A DNA stretch of 36,064 nucleotides, from the NCBI GenBank assembly GCA_020650975.1, contig JAIPMN010041949.1, positions 1-36,064 of the forward strand, given 5' to 3'. Under the pieces are notes generated by a model, which had not been told where the DNA came from, did not search any database, and worked only from the letters and a program-made list of their open reading frames with translations. The stretch is from Apostichopus californicus. Lineage: Eukaryota > Echinodermata > Holothuroidea > Aspidochirotida > Stichopodidae. Shown here piece after piece: positions 22,340-34,400 of this stretch. The position numbers and the translations under genes were made by a program. Within the stretch, counting starts at the first letter, position 1; the number at the start of each line of letters is the position of its first letter.

Positions 22340-24879
22340 GAATTGTTAACAATAATAGGTATACTGTGTGGCTCATAATTCAGTAAGGATACTTTAGTGC
22401 TTCAGTATACATACTTCTGATTATCCAGCAAGCTAGAGTTATGTTTGTGCCATGCTAGTTTCCTTTGAAACTGGTCACATCAGCTGAACTATTGGTCCTT
22501 GATTTCATGATGCTACATGGCATTGTTGGTATTCCTTTTTTCACCTTTAAGGGAATGCTACAAAGCTGGAATTAGGACCAACAGCTTGTTGGTCAAATTA
22601 ATTTGAAATATTTGTGTATGCTACATATGTGTATATATATGTACTGTACAGTACCATTAGTCATTCAATATTATCTGAACAGTTCTAAAGCTCATCAATA
22701 ACAAACCAAATTCACAAGCTTGAAGAATTTCTCCTCTGGAGGTAGTTAGAACACGAAATGAAAGTTCACACCTGAACAACAAGGTATATATATCGATGTG
22801 AAAGCAGCCACAGTGCTAAGTTGTCGAGAATAGTAAGAAGAGTTCTAAAAACAATGGTTTTTATTTGATAACTTCTCTTAATGATGATCAGGACTTAAGG
22901 TATAATTTCAAAGGTCATACATACAGAATGAAATGTACACACAACTTAAAAGTGCTTTTGAGAAGTTAAAAACAAACACACACATGCAACAAATGTATTC
23001 ACATGTGAACAGTGCAGTGCAAACAGTTACTATACATGTAGGGTATAGATTGTTTGATTAAGAATATGATGAGTTTGCTTTTTCTGAGAACAAAGTTCCG
23101 ACTACAAGTATGAAAAAGATGTACTAGAGTATGGACTCAAGTATGGAATACTACAAGTCTATTGCTTATTTTCTATATACACTGTATCCATGGATACCAA
23201 GCTGAGTATCAAGTCATGAAGTACCAACTTACACCTAGTAAGATGATAAATATAAAAATTACCATTCTATTCAGATAACCTAGCAAACTGTACCACACAG
23301 AAGCTGAAAATAAACAGTTTGCATTCTGTTTACAAATGTCAATAATTATTACTATTATAGCGACTAGCACATTATATAAATTCTCAAAATAACCACACAC
23401 CTGATAATATGGGATCTAGTAATCAATCAAGATGGTGACTTTGACAAGTTGACATACTTGCATGGCACAGTAAATCTTAGCAAAACGTCATTTTAAACAA
23501 TGTTTGAAATCTTATTGTCTTCGCAAATGATTAGTCTATTGTTTTGAGCTAACAATTTTAGTATGTAACCTTACATTACTCCCTGCTAATGTTTTCATGA
23601 GGTAATTAAACCTAGATACAGCCTCAATAAATTTTCCAATATTAGTATTTGCTCACATCTTATATGTGTCATGATCTGAATGATTGAAGCATTTTACTGA
23701 TGTTGTCCATAGCCTGATGGGATTGTGCAAGATACTTTGGCACTTTATTCAAACGTTTGAATCTGTTGAGTTGGATGATATCATTTTCTCATGGTAGGCA
23801 ATACAGCAGCCTGTATATTTTAATGCTGCAGGCAGGGAATATTTCAACTATTGTGTAGTGCATTTTGGAATGTTTTAAAATGCCTCATATAAAATACAGT
23901 ACTGTGGTGCCTGTGTACAAAAGATTCTATGCAACTTTGCACTTGTATAGCAGTTACTGTATGCAGTAATATCTGTGTGTAGGCGTGACTTGTTGATTAT
24001 GTGTCTTCTAGTTTCAGCATTGTAGCATGGCTTTATCAGTTTTACATGTTATGTTCTGTTAATAAAATTAGAAAAACTTACAAACCATTCCCAATTACCA
24101 ATGAAATTCTTTGACTTTGTTGTTTCGTATATTCAATTGAATGTAACCAACCTTGCATGCAAGCATGAATTATGAAGGTGTTTAGTAACTGGTCCCCAAT
24201 GTAAAATATTGACATTGAAATTGTTAAACTATTTTGTGTATTAAACAGTTGGTTGCAATGGTACATATATTACATACAGGATATAACACAGCATGATCAC
24301 AGATCAGAGTGGGAGAAATTTACAAAACCCTGAACTTCCTGGTTTTAATTAGTCATTTTGGTTTCCTGAATCTGGGTGTTTGCAACACTTATCATGTTTA
24401 ACCATTACTTATTTATTATCTATGATTAGGGCTACGGAAGTGTCAGGACTTGGGACTGTGGGTCTGTTGGCATTTAAGATCTTGTTACTGTAAACTTTGA
24501 TATCAGTGCCATATACTTCTTTGTGGTGTGTGTAAACATATGTGTCACTAGTAATATTTGGAATGACACTACTTCCTTCTTACTGTAGACTGTAATCTTT
24601 GTAATAAAGATCTTAATATATTGTACTTGCTTTAGTATTGCTATTATCTTAGATCAAGGTTTACAGCAAGAGAAACAACCAAACCGTCATTAGTGACCAT
24701 TGTAATACAGATTACTGTCATGAATAAATCCTATACCACTTGGGAGATGTCATAGAATTGGCCTTCACACAGAAGGCTGAAGAATGGTCAATTATTTAAT
24801 ACATCATCAAGACGCATACTGTATATGCTTCAATTCTTCAATGTCTTTCTTTGCTTATTACAGTGCTGATTGGTTCCTT
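22340..24879. other. No gene seen
   Basis: AT-rich, CpG-poor DNA with only chance frames of about 60 codons. AATAAA words occur (for example 24059 and 24603) but no coding exon leads to them. A TATATATGTACTGTACAGTAC palindromic patch lies near 22630. Confidence 0.55.
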
Positions 24880-25411
24880 GCTAGAAGCAAAGAAACCTAT
24901 GCTTTCGGGTTGGAGAGTGTGTGCATGTGTGTTTGTGCGTCTGTGACTCTTGCTTGGGTCTGCGATAACTCAACAATGGAGTGATGGATATTTGTCATAC
25001 TTACGGATGTATTATATTGAGGTGGGCGCTATCGTTTTTGGCACTGACATTATGAATATTAATTGGGTTATAGGGTCAAATTCAAAAATCTTTACATTGC
25101 TATAAATTTTAGGCTGGGTATGCCCAAAATTTATTTCCACCCCATATGCATTTTGGAACACAGTCTTTGGGCCCGAATTTGTGGGCCCAATAGCTTTGGG
25201 ACCATTTGGGTCCACATTTTTTGCTCATACCAGCATGTACTGTAGTGCTGGTTGAGCTATCATCATCATGCTTTCTATCTATCTATCCGTCTGTTCACAC
25301 TTGTTAAACTGCTTCTTCTCGTACTGCTGCTGATGGATTTCGATGAAACTTGGGACACAATCATCATTGGGTAGAGGGACATTTAGGATGTTTGGAATGT
25401 TTAGGTCAAAG
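24880..25411. repeat. Left flank of the tandem array, likely part of the same composite repeat
   Basis: Contains TGTGTG-rich sequence followed by CTTGCTTGGGTCTGCGATAACTC (24945-24970), a GGGCCCGAATTTGTGGGCCC inverted repeat (25170-25189), a CTAT run (25273) and GATGAAACTTGGGACACAAT (25340), the last repeated in the array at ~25640. A related ATAACTCCGCAACCG lies right of the array at 26219. I read 24.9-26.3 kb as one composite repeat. The frames at 25.0-25.2 kb on both strands are shadows of it. Confidence 0.5.
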
Positions 25412-26130
25412 GTCATCTAGGGGTCAATAGGGGTCAACTTGTGAAAATCTGCAAAATGCAAACTTCTCCTACAGATAGCAATGGATATTAATGAAAGTTA
25501 ATCATAATCATCTATGACTAATGGTACCTATAGGGTGTTCACAATTTTTAGATCAAGGTCATCAAGGGTTCATCAAGGGTCAATCTTAGGATCAATGCTT
25601 CAAATTGCTTGTTCTTGGGAATGGTTCAATGGATTTGCATAAAACTTGGACACAATGGTCCATGGGTTTTGGACCATCATGTTCGTTTGATAATTTGAAG
25701 TCAAAGGTCATCTAGGGGTCATTAGGGGTCATTGTTTGAAAATAGGCAAAATATCTAAAATGCTTCTAAGGATACCAATTGCTGTTAATGAAAGTTGGTG
25801 ATATTAATCCATGACAGGTGTGTCATATTAACTGTTTAGTATATTGTATTTTAGTTAAGGGTCATCTAGGGGTCAGTAGGGGTCATTGTTTGAAAATAGG
25901 CAAACTATCTAAAATGCTTCTAAGGATACCAATTGCTGTTAATGAAAGTTGGTGATATTAATCCATGACAGGTGTGTCATATTAACTGTTTAGTATATTG
26001 TATTTTAGTTAAGGGTCATCTAGGGGTCAGTAGGGATCAATCTATGAAAACCTTTAACTACTTCTTATCCTACAGATAGCAATAGATATTAATGAAAGTT
26101 AGTCATAATCATCTATAAGTACAAAAATCC
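25412..26130 (+). repeat. ~150-bp tandem array (period 146-154 bp)
   Basis: GTCATCTAGGGGTCA or a variant recurs at 25412, 25558, 25707, 25861 and 26015. The units at 25707 and 25861 are nearly identical with an exact 154-bp period. The units at 25412 and 26015 resemble each other (CCTACAGATAGCAATRGATA) more than their neighbours, so the array has mixed unit types. AGGTCA-type half sites recur throughout; AGGTCAAAGGTCA at 25403-25415 is a perfect DR1. Confidence 0.92.
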
Positions 26131-26259
26131 AACAGGCTCATATATTAAGAAACACTTGTCCAAATGATCAATCTGGTGTGAGCTACTACACCATTGGTGC
26201 TCTAGTCTTTACATTGCAATAACTCCGCAACCGTAAGTCTGATTGTAGCCAAACTTGGT

Positions 26260-28334
26260 ATACTGTTGTTGGTTAATAGCTGTTCATTTGGTCATAAATA
26301 TAATGATATTAGGTGATGGCATACAACACCTTAATATTCCACTAAGCAAGGAACCATATATAGTGCTTGTTGGACTCTTGTTTTCTGTAATGGAGATGGG
26401 TTTTGCAAAATTGAACCTGCCAAGTCTTAACATGACCTAATGATGGCACTGGTTTCAGTGTATCATGTACTTTTAATATTTTACCATGAAATATGCAAAG
26501 AAAATCAGAGAAAAAGTAAAAAAAAGTTACAGACCGGAAGTTGCACAATGACATCACAAATTGTCAAAATGACATCCTTCAGACAGGATTTTAAAGCTAT
26601 GATATCTCTCAAATATTAGGGCAAGATTTTTCTTAACATTTTGGGGGAGTTGTTCTTCACAAGGATCTCTGTTATATAAGCCAAAGTAATGACTGTTTGG
26701 TTTGTGTCCCCTTTAAGTGTGTGATGTGATGTCATCATGTTCACTACCAAAGTGATTATATCTTTGCTGGTTGATAACACTGTATGTTGTTTTACAGAGC
26801 AAACAACAATAGCTGGTTAACAGAAACACAGAATTTGTATTATTAATATTTGTTTTGGATCAGTTTGCTTTAGACAGCTTTTTCAAATCACCTAGCAATT
26901 GAAATAAGTCTCACTTTCAGTAAATTATAATAATACTAACAGTATTCAATTTTAATTGAAGCTGGTGTACAAACAATGAAAACAACAACATACAGTACAA
27001 GATAATTAGCCCAGAAGTAATGAATTGTGTCTTTTAACAGTTTGTTCCAGTTCAACTGTACATACAGTCAACAATAGCTTCCAAGATGAAAGAGCTAAAT
27101 TGTAAAATTTTGATAGTCCTTTGCTACTGTAAAGAAGTTATTTATGCAGTCTTCATACCCGAGTCAAATGTTTTAATTTTGAAAAAATAAATCTTGAGGC
27201 TACCAGTACCTATGCACTAGCTACCTGTTACCACATATCAGGGAGCTGCTATTCAGATGGTACAGTATATATGTTAGAAAGCATTCAAGCATGAATTTGC
27301 ATAGTGTGTTAGAGCCTAGCCCCATTTGTGTGTTTCATATCAGAAGTACAGGGTTGTATAGATACTTGGTTGATATTGTTTATGTTTAGACAGTGTAAAC
27401 TATCTGTTCTGCTTTAGCGATATTGTTCAGGGTGATATGCAGTTGAATCAAAATTATTAAAGGTGCATTATGAGTGTAATTTACACCAATCTGGTTGTAT
27501 GTACCACACTTAACCAATGGAAATAAAGATAGAATACCTGAAAATATAAGCTGTTACTGTAATCTAGCAAAATCCCAACACAAAGAAAGATGGTACTGAG
27601 CATACTTTGGAGATATTTGCCAATGAAATTTCAATACTGCATAATGTACATTAAGTGGCAATTGGTGGAAACAATGATTAGGGGGGCTTATTGTGATTAT
27701 TACCATGTAAATATATATTACACAGTACTTAGTAACATTGAGGGGTTTACAATAGTGTTGTAATGTTACATCACCAGGTCATATGGATACAAGAGTTACA
27801 ATCAGGTTATCCTGTTAAAGCTTTTTATTCTCCATGTGGGATGTATCAGATGGCTGCACTTCTTGGTACATGCTGCAGTGGTGTCAAAGCTAATTTGCTT
27901 GACTACTGAACCAGAGCAACCTATTTCTTATTTTTAATATTTTTTTCAAACTTCACAGTTCTGAGGTAATATTTTCATGTCTTTACCTTACATGTCCATG
28001 CATAAAATATCAGATTCCTAAAAGGATTGATCACATATTTACATCCCGAAGTGCATTTAATCACACACTTACAGTATACACTATTTCTAAACAAAAGTCA
28101 TCAAATTGTTTTCTTTAAATTAGCCTTTATGAACATTCTTGTTAGCCTCACTGCTTCTGTTAATCTACTGCATTATAGGTTTATATGCACTGGTCAAATA
28201 AAAGCCATGGTTGTTATTAATTTGAAGTTTCTATGAAATGTAGAAATGAGATGAGTAGAATATTTCTATTTATAACATCTCATAATACAGAAATGTAACT
28301 TTCTTGAATTATTTCCTTTCTTTTGTTTTTACAG
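26260..28334. other. No gene seen; upstream intron or promoter of plexin 2
   Basis: AT-rich, CpG-poor. No TE coding tail and no CpG-rich promoter patch were seen. If the 28334 acceptor is real, this belongs to the first intron of the second plexin. Confidence 0.5.
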
Positions 28335-28408
28335 TGAGACATGAATCTTTTCTGCATTGTGGTGGACATTTGAGATTACATAGCTAATTTACCAGATCAT
28401 ATTTCCAA
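28335..28408 (+). promoter_or_regulatory. 5' leader of second plexin with upstream ORF
   Basis: A strong acceptor (tcttttgtttttacag) ends at 28334, so at least one noncoding exon probably lies upstream. The 74-nt leader before the plexin ATG contains a 10-codon upstream ORF at 28341-28373 (ATG to TGA, MNLFCIVVDI), out of frame with the plexin start. The plexin ATG at 28409 is in a modest context (ccaaATGG). An upstream ORF of this sort usually lowers translation of the main frame; this effect is inferred. Confidence 0.45.
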
Positions 28409-31400
28409 ATGGAACTCAAGTGCAGGACTGTCTTCATCTTTTTAAACATTTTATACTTTTTCAAAGGAACCAAACATTTTTGTTTTGGGTCATTGGATGC
28501 ATACAACTTAAATTCCTTTCCAGTTAATCCTGACACAAGTTTGAATCATTTCGCTGTGTCAGAGAATGGAAGTAGCATTTATATCGGAGGAGTGGGGAGA
28601 CTGTATCGCTTATCAAGAGACTTCAGTGAACTGACCAGTGTGAGTACTCAAGATAATAGTGGAAATAATACAAACAAGATTTTATCTATTGTACCTCAGC
28701 CAGTGGACAAATTAATTTCATGTGGATCAGGTCTGAATGGAACATGTCAGCTTCGGAATCTGTATGACTTGAGGGATACAAAAGATGAAACTCTATCTTC
28801 CCTCAAGGTGACTGAAGATCAGAATCCAGCAATCGGTTTAGTGGTTACTCATCCAGCTGGAGTTGATGTTAACCTCGCCGCTCTCTATGCTGCTCAGAAT
28901 ATCAGAGGAGCATCACCAATATCTGCCAATTGTTTGTCAAGATCAGATAGAATCTGCCAGATGGGTGATAATAGGGAGACAAGTCAGTTCTCAAGCAGTG
29001 TAGTGGACAACTTTTTGATCAGATATGTTGCCTCATTTTCATATGATAACTACACCTACTTTTTTGCATCACAGCTACAGAATGCAAGAGGTAGCAGTAG
29101 CATAGAGCCAAACTACATTGTCCCTAAACTGAGTCGTGTTTGTCAAACAGACAGTTCATCATTAATGGATGGTTTTACTGAAATCACTTTAGAATGCAGA
29201 GGGGTTGATAACACTCTGTATAGCATTGTACAATCATCCCAGGTAGTGGATGGTCAACTCTTTGCTGTATTTGTCAAGAACAATGAAGATGAATCTTTCG
29301 ACCTAGCTAGTCAGTCTGCTCTCTGTATATATGAGATGAAGAATTTGACTGAAACGTTTGAAGATGCAACAGCTGACTGTTCGTGTGTTCGAGATGGAGG
29401 ATTAACTGACAGTGCCAACAATTACCTGAATGGTGCTAAATGTAGACTGGTGGTAAGTATAGTAATATACTATATTGTGGTAAATATAGTAATATACTAT
29501 ATTGTGGTAATTATAGTAATATGCTATGTTGTGGTAATTATAGTAATATACTATATTGTGGTAATTATAGTAATATGCTATGTTGTGGTAATTATAGTAA
29601 TATACTATATTGTGGCAGTGTAGCTGTAACAATGTAGGTCAGATTAGGTCCTAGTGAGTCACATGCCTTCTCATGCACCAGTCATACACAGTTAGTCATT
29701 CACAATACCTTGTACAAAGTCTGCCTATAAACAATTAGAGATTTACACCCATTGCTTGGGCACATTGAAGTGATTGAAACTAATTGTAAGTTTCTTTTTC
29801 AAAAAGTAGTTTAATTACTATAATGTATCATGACGGAAAAGATCTATAATTTTACAATAAAAACCAATCATTATATTGATATGCTTCAGTGTGATAGCAG
29901 GCTGGGCTCAAGAGCAGGTGCATAGCTAGACTTGTGTTTAAGGGGGGGGGGGGCAATGTTTTTATATGGGGGCAGGCATGACCTATCATTTTTAAAGAAA
30001 ACAATTTTTCTGACAATTTTGTTTTGGGGTGGCCTGACACATTTGGGAGACCTAGGTCCAATTATTGCTAACTCGCTAACCGGTATGAACCAATTCATCC
30101 ATTAATGACATCAATAAACAGTACAACAAACTTGTAGTTACAACTGTCAGACTGTATGTTAAGGTTAATTTTCATGGAACCTTTATTGCATGAGTGACAT
30201 GTCTTACTAATATAGATTACCATGCATTAAAGGTATTTATGCACTTGATAAAGCACATACCAAACTGTGTTGAACCAATTGCCCAGGAAATACGCGATAT
30301 TAACATTTTGTAGGCATGGACGAGAGTCAATTGTGCGAGATCATTTTGTATTTTAGGAATAAACCCTTCCCTGTGTGACACTGACTTTCTCCCTTTAAAT
30401 TCTGTTCAGGCCTATGTTAGTTTTATTCACTCCCTTTCTGCCATTCATTACCTAAAATAAAAATCATTGCCGTTCAGATTCATTCAATCCAGCCTCCAGA
30501 GTGTCCTTTGACATATTGAGCCATGCAGCTTCAATGTACAGTACACTGTACCTTTATAGCTGTTGCACAAGCCAGCTGTGTATGTAGATTCAAATTATTC
30601 ATACCAAATTTACATGTTAAATGGAGGTTGAAAAGGTATGGAAACAAACCACATGGGTGGAACAAGCATTTATTCTTGGGGGGCTATTGTCAAAACATTT
30701 GCAACAGCAGGCAAGTGGAGGACAAACACATCTATCCAGAGTAGACTACATTGATATTTATATTGTCACCCAAATGATTTTGTAAAAGTACTGTGGAAAC
30801 TGCTAACATTCACTAAAAGGCCGACATTCATTATTATGTACACAAATACTTACGAAATACATTACAATCAAGTTCAGTTTATGACAGTTTTCAAACATAT
30901 TTTAATGTGACAAAATTTATCTTACCATTTTGATTTGTGCAGTAACCATACAAGAATGATAGCAGCCTTTACACAGTTAAAGAACTTTACAACAATAATA
31001 GTGACCAAAGATCTGACAAAGATGTTTTTAATTCAATGATGAAAAAATGTAACAAAACTCTTGTTTTTGCAGAAGAACAAGAAATAGTTTGTGAATGCAT
31101 ACTGTTTCCCATGTGTTTCCCATATGTTTCCCACTGCTGCTAAACAGCTGTTTGCCTTTGGACAAATTAGTTTCAGACAACTTAGGTACCCTGATGTATT
31201 AAAGTTAAATTTCAAGATCATTATGAAGGCACCTATGGCAAGCTGATTAAAGGGGTATGGCAGTTTTTGCCTTTGGTAACAGATTATTTTGAAGGGCAGT
31301 ACAGTAAGCAGTAGGGACACCAGCAGTAATTTGCAGTCTGTGTTAATTTGAGCCCTGGTATTAAGGAATGCCAAACGAATGGCATACTTCTAATCATTAC

Positions 31401-34400
31401 CTTAGACATTACATACTTATCTAAAGTTTTTTCTTTTCAAAGATTTAAAAATGTATCTGCTATATTCATCAACTCACAGCAGTCTCTGCTCAAGCACACT
31501 TGACTGATAGCCAGCGAATTAACCCTGAAAAATGAATGAACTGCATTCAAATATGGAATCAACTTCAGGTAGTGACATCCAAATATTAAGTTTCAGCTGA
31601 TTTGTCATGTAACTTTTTTCATAGAGTGAAACAGCTCAGTGTGACAAAGTAGGTTCACAACTACCATGTATCACCACTCCATTAGCAAGATATCCTGAGA
31701 GAGATGCAGACCAAGATCCTATCCCTGGAGAGGTTGTCTTTGAACATTCAGGAGAGACATTTACCTCTATCCTGGTTACCAAGACCATGGTCCAGACTGC
31801 TTCACAGAATGTGGCTTTCATCGGTTCTCAGGAAGGGCATTTACTGAAGGTGAGATCACTTGATGACATTCTTCATACAGATGATTGGTCATATAATTTT
31901 AACTTAATTTGTTTTAACTTAATTTTAAGTACATAAAAAGACAATAAGAATATATATTGAAGAGACAAAATATATACAAAGCATTCATAGGTACACAAAT
32001 ACCTACATAGAAAGTATGTAACTAGTATGTACATTACAACCATTGCAGTATACAGTATGTCGCTCTATAATTTGGTCAACCAATTAGTACTTAACTTCTG
32101 CAGGTTCGCATTGATGTGGCTAATGCATCGTCAGGGGTTGTATATGAACAGCTGGAGTTACAATCCTCTGTCCTTAGTGATACCTGGATCAGTAATGATA
32201 CTGAAAGCATCATGGTACTAACAGAGAGAAAGGTAGGTCATGTTTTAATTTCTTTTAAGGTAAAACTCCACTTGCAAAACAAGCACAAGAAACAAGTTGT
32301 GAGTTCTGCTGATATCGTTAATTATTGTAGTTCTTCAAATACTCTGTAATGCAGCTTCTCTAAAATCTCTTTCAAAACCTTTATAGTTTTATGAAAGCCT
32401 CACATCTATGAAACATCTCACTCATTGCCGCGCGATGCTTGCTACCCTTCATAATGAGTATAGCAACAGCTTGATAATGAGTCACACTAGAACACACACA
32501 CTGCTGAGTATCCCTGCTGAGTCTCTACACAGGTACAGTATATTCACTACTTGAGATACTCATCGCTGATCTGATTATACCACAATGGAGAGGTTGCGCA
32601 GTTCCATTGTTCACCACACTATTGTGTCACATACAGTGTTGAAAGCTACGTAAACTTTTGAATTTTGAATACAAATTCCTTGAATCACAAAATTGCTTGA
32701 AAAAGGGAGTATAGGATGGTGTAGGGATTTCCAAAAAGTATTTCAAATGCAACCCTTCAATCTGTGATATTTCTGAGTTTGTTTTCCATTTTACAATTAG
32801 CTTCCTATTTCCCTGTAACAAGCCATCAATATACCATGCAGGCATCATAGCAAAATTGTTTGTAAATTTACGTGTAACTCTTTGTCTCTTGTTTCCTGCT
32901 CTAGATGTGTCTATAGATGTTACTGTGTTTCTCCATTTGTTGAATTTCAAATCTTTGTGTGCTTGACATATTTCACAACAATATCTACATGTTCATTTGC
33001 CACCCTGAATTTTATGTACCCGAAGACCACCATACCCCTGCAACAAATAAAATATTCCTGACTTAACTTTGAGTGAATAAATATTGCAGATCAAACATTG
33101 TTTGGTGCCCGTGCATATGTCAACATTTCAGTTTACTGCCAAATATCAGTTTTGAACTGCCGCCATTGATTCTCTGACATGATTTACACTCAGAAATCCT
33201 TCTCGTTAGGTAGTTGTATAAATCTAGTAAGCTAAGCAATACAAAATTCTTATTTTATGGACAACAACAACAAAAATGAAAAGAAAAAATATCAAGAATA
33301 ATTTCTTGTTGTGTGTGATTGAGTCACAGTAGTACAAATGTTGTCCATTAAGAGAACAAACAACAACTTTGGAAATGCTGATCTGATTGCCCAAAAATTT
33401 GGCAGTATTCAGTGCATAACTACATGTGTACAAGCATATCTAAGATCGGCGACTGTCAAGTAAGACACAGAGCGAACATAATTATAAAATAATAAAACAG
33501 TACAATAGATCCTAATTAATAAGATATGTTGCCAAACCACATTCTGTCAAAATGATAATAATCTATACAAGAATTGCAATGCTTCAGATTCTAACAAGAG
33601 TGTTTGAACCGAAAAAATTAGTGTGGTTGTTACTTATATATCTTGAATGTTCCATAGTTTGAAAGTAACAAAATGGGCCTAATTTATGAGTTGTTGTACA
33701 TAAACCTAAGCTAGCCTAAAGTAAAACTTTGCTTCCTTTACAGAGTAACAAGTAATGTTACAAGGAATCAAAGTTCGACAATGAAGTTTGTGCGCAACAT
33801 GTATGAAAGTTGTCAATATGTTTGCAGAATGCTTTTATTGAGAAATTTTGCCTACCAAATCATCAGAAATATCTGACACTCCTTTCAGCAAGAGAATGTC
33901 AGTAATATGCATTTAGTTAGCTTTGTAGCAATACAAACCCAGTACTATCATCTACAAACATTTGCTCGTGATCTTATGAGATTGTGGAACTCATTTGTTT
34001 TATTTGTCAAACTTTTGTAATGGAAAAAAAGTTTATGGTATCTTGAAAAACAAATAGGAGGAAAACTGAGGCTGAGCTATTGCAAAAAAACGTGTATGTT
34101 GAACTATTACAAGTGAAGTCAAGATTGTTTAAATAAATTGCTGGTCTTAACATAGGCCCACAGAAAGATATTGAAGCAGATTGGAAATGATTTACTCATT
34201 TCCTATGAGCTCTCAAATTATCTTCACACTTGCTTTTGTCACCACAAATGCAATGCTCTGCTGGCCACTATTTGGAACAATCGTTTGCAAACAATAAACA
34301 AAAAATCCATTTTAGACTTGGCTATTTAACTTTCAGACATTTTTGGAGCATGTACATTCACATGTCAAGCATATGCATGATGCATACTTGACACTCGTGC

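Noticed and set aside
24059-24620. AATAAA words as the 3' end of a gene
   Set aside because: No coding exon was found upstream that would need them, and the motif is common in AT-rich DNA.
29453-29623. Extension of the plexin exon to a 404-codon frame
   Set aside because: It is only the 27-bp repeat read in frame; the strong GTAAGT donor and the phase-0 acceptor at 31625 restore normal sema sequence.
29402-29632. Y/N/H-rich frame on the - strand
   Set aside because: Antisense reading of the exon end and the 27-bp minisatellite.
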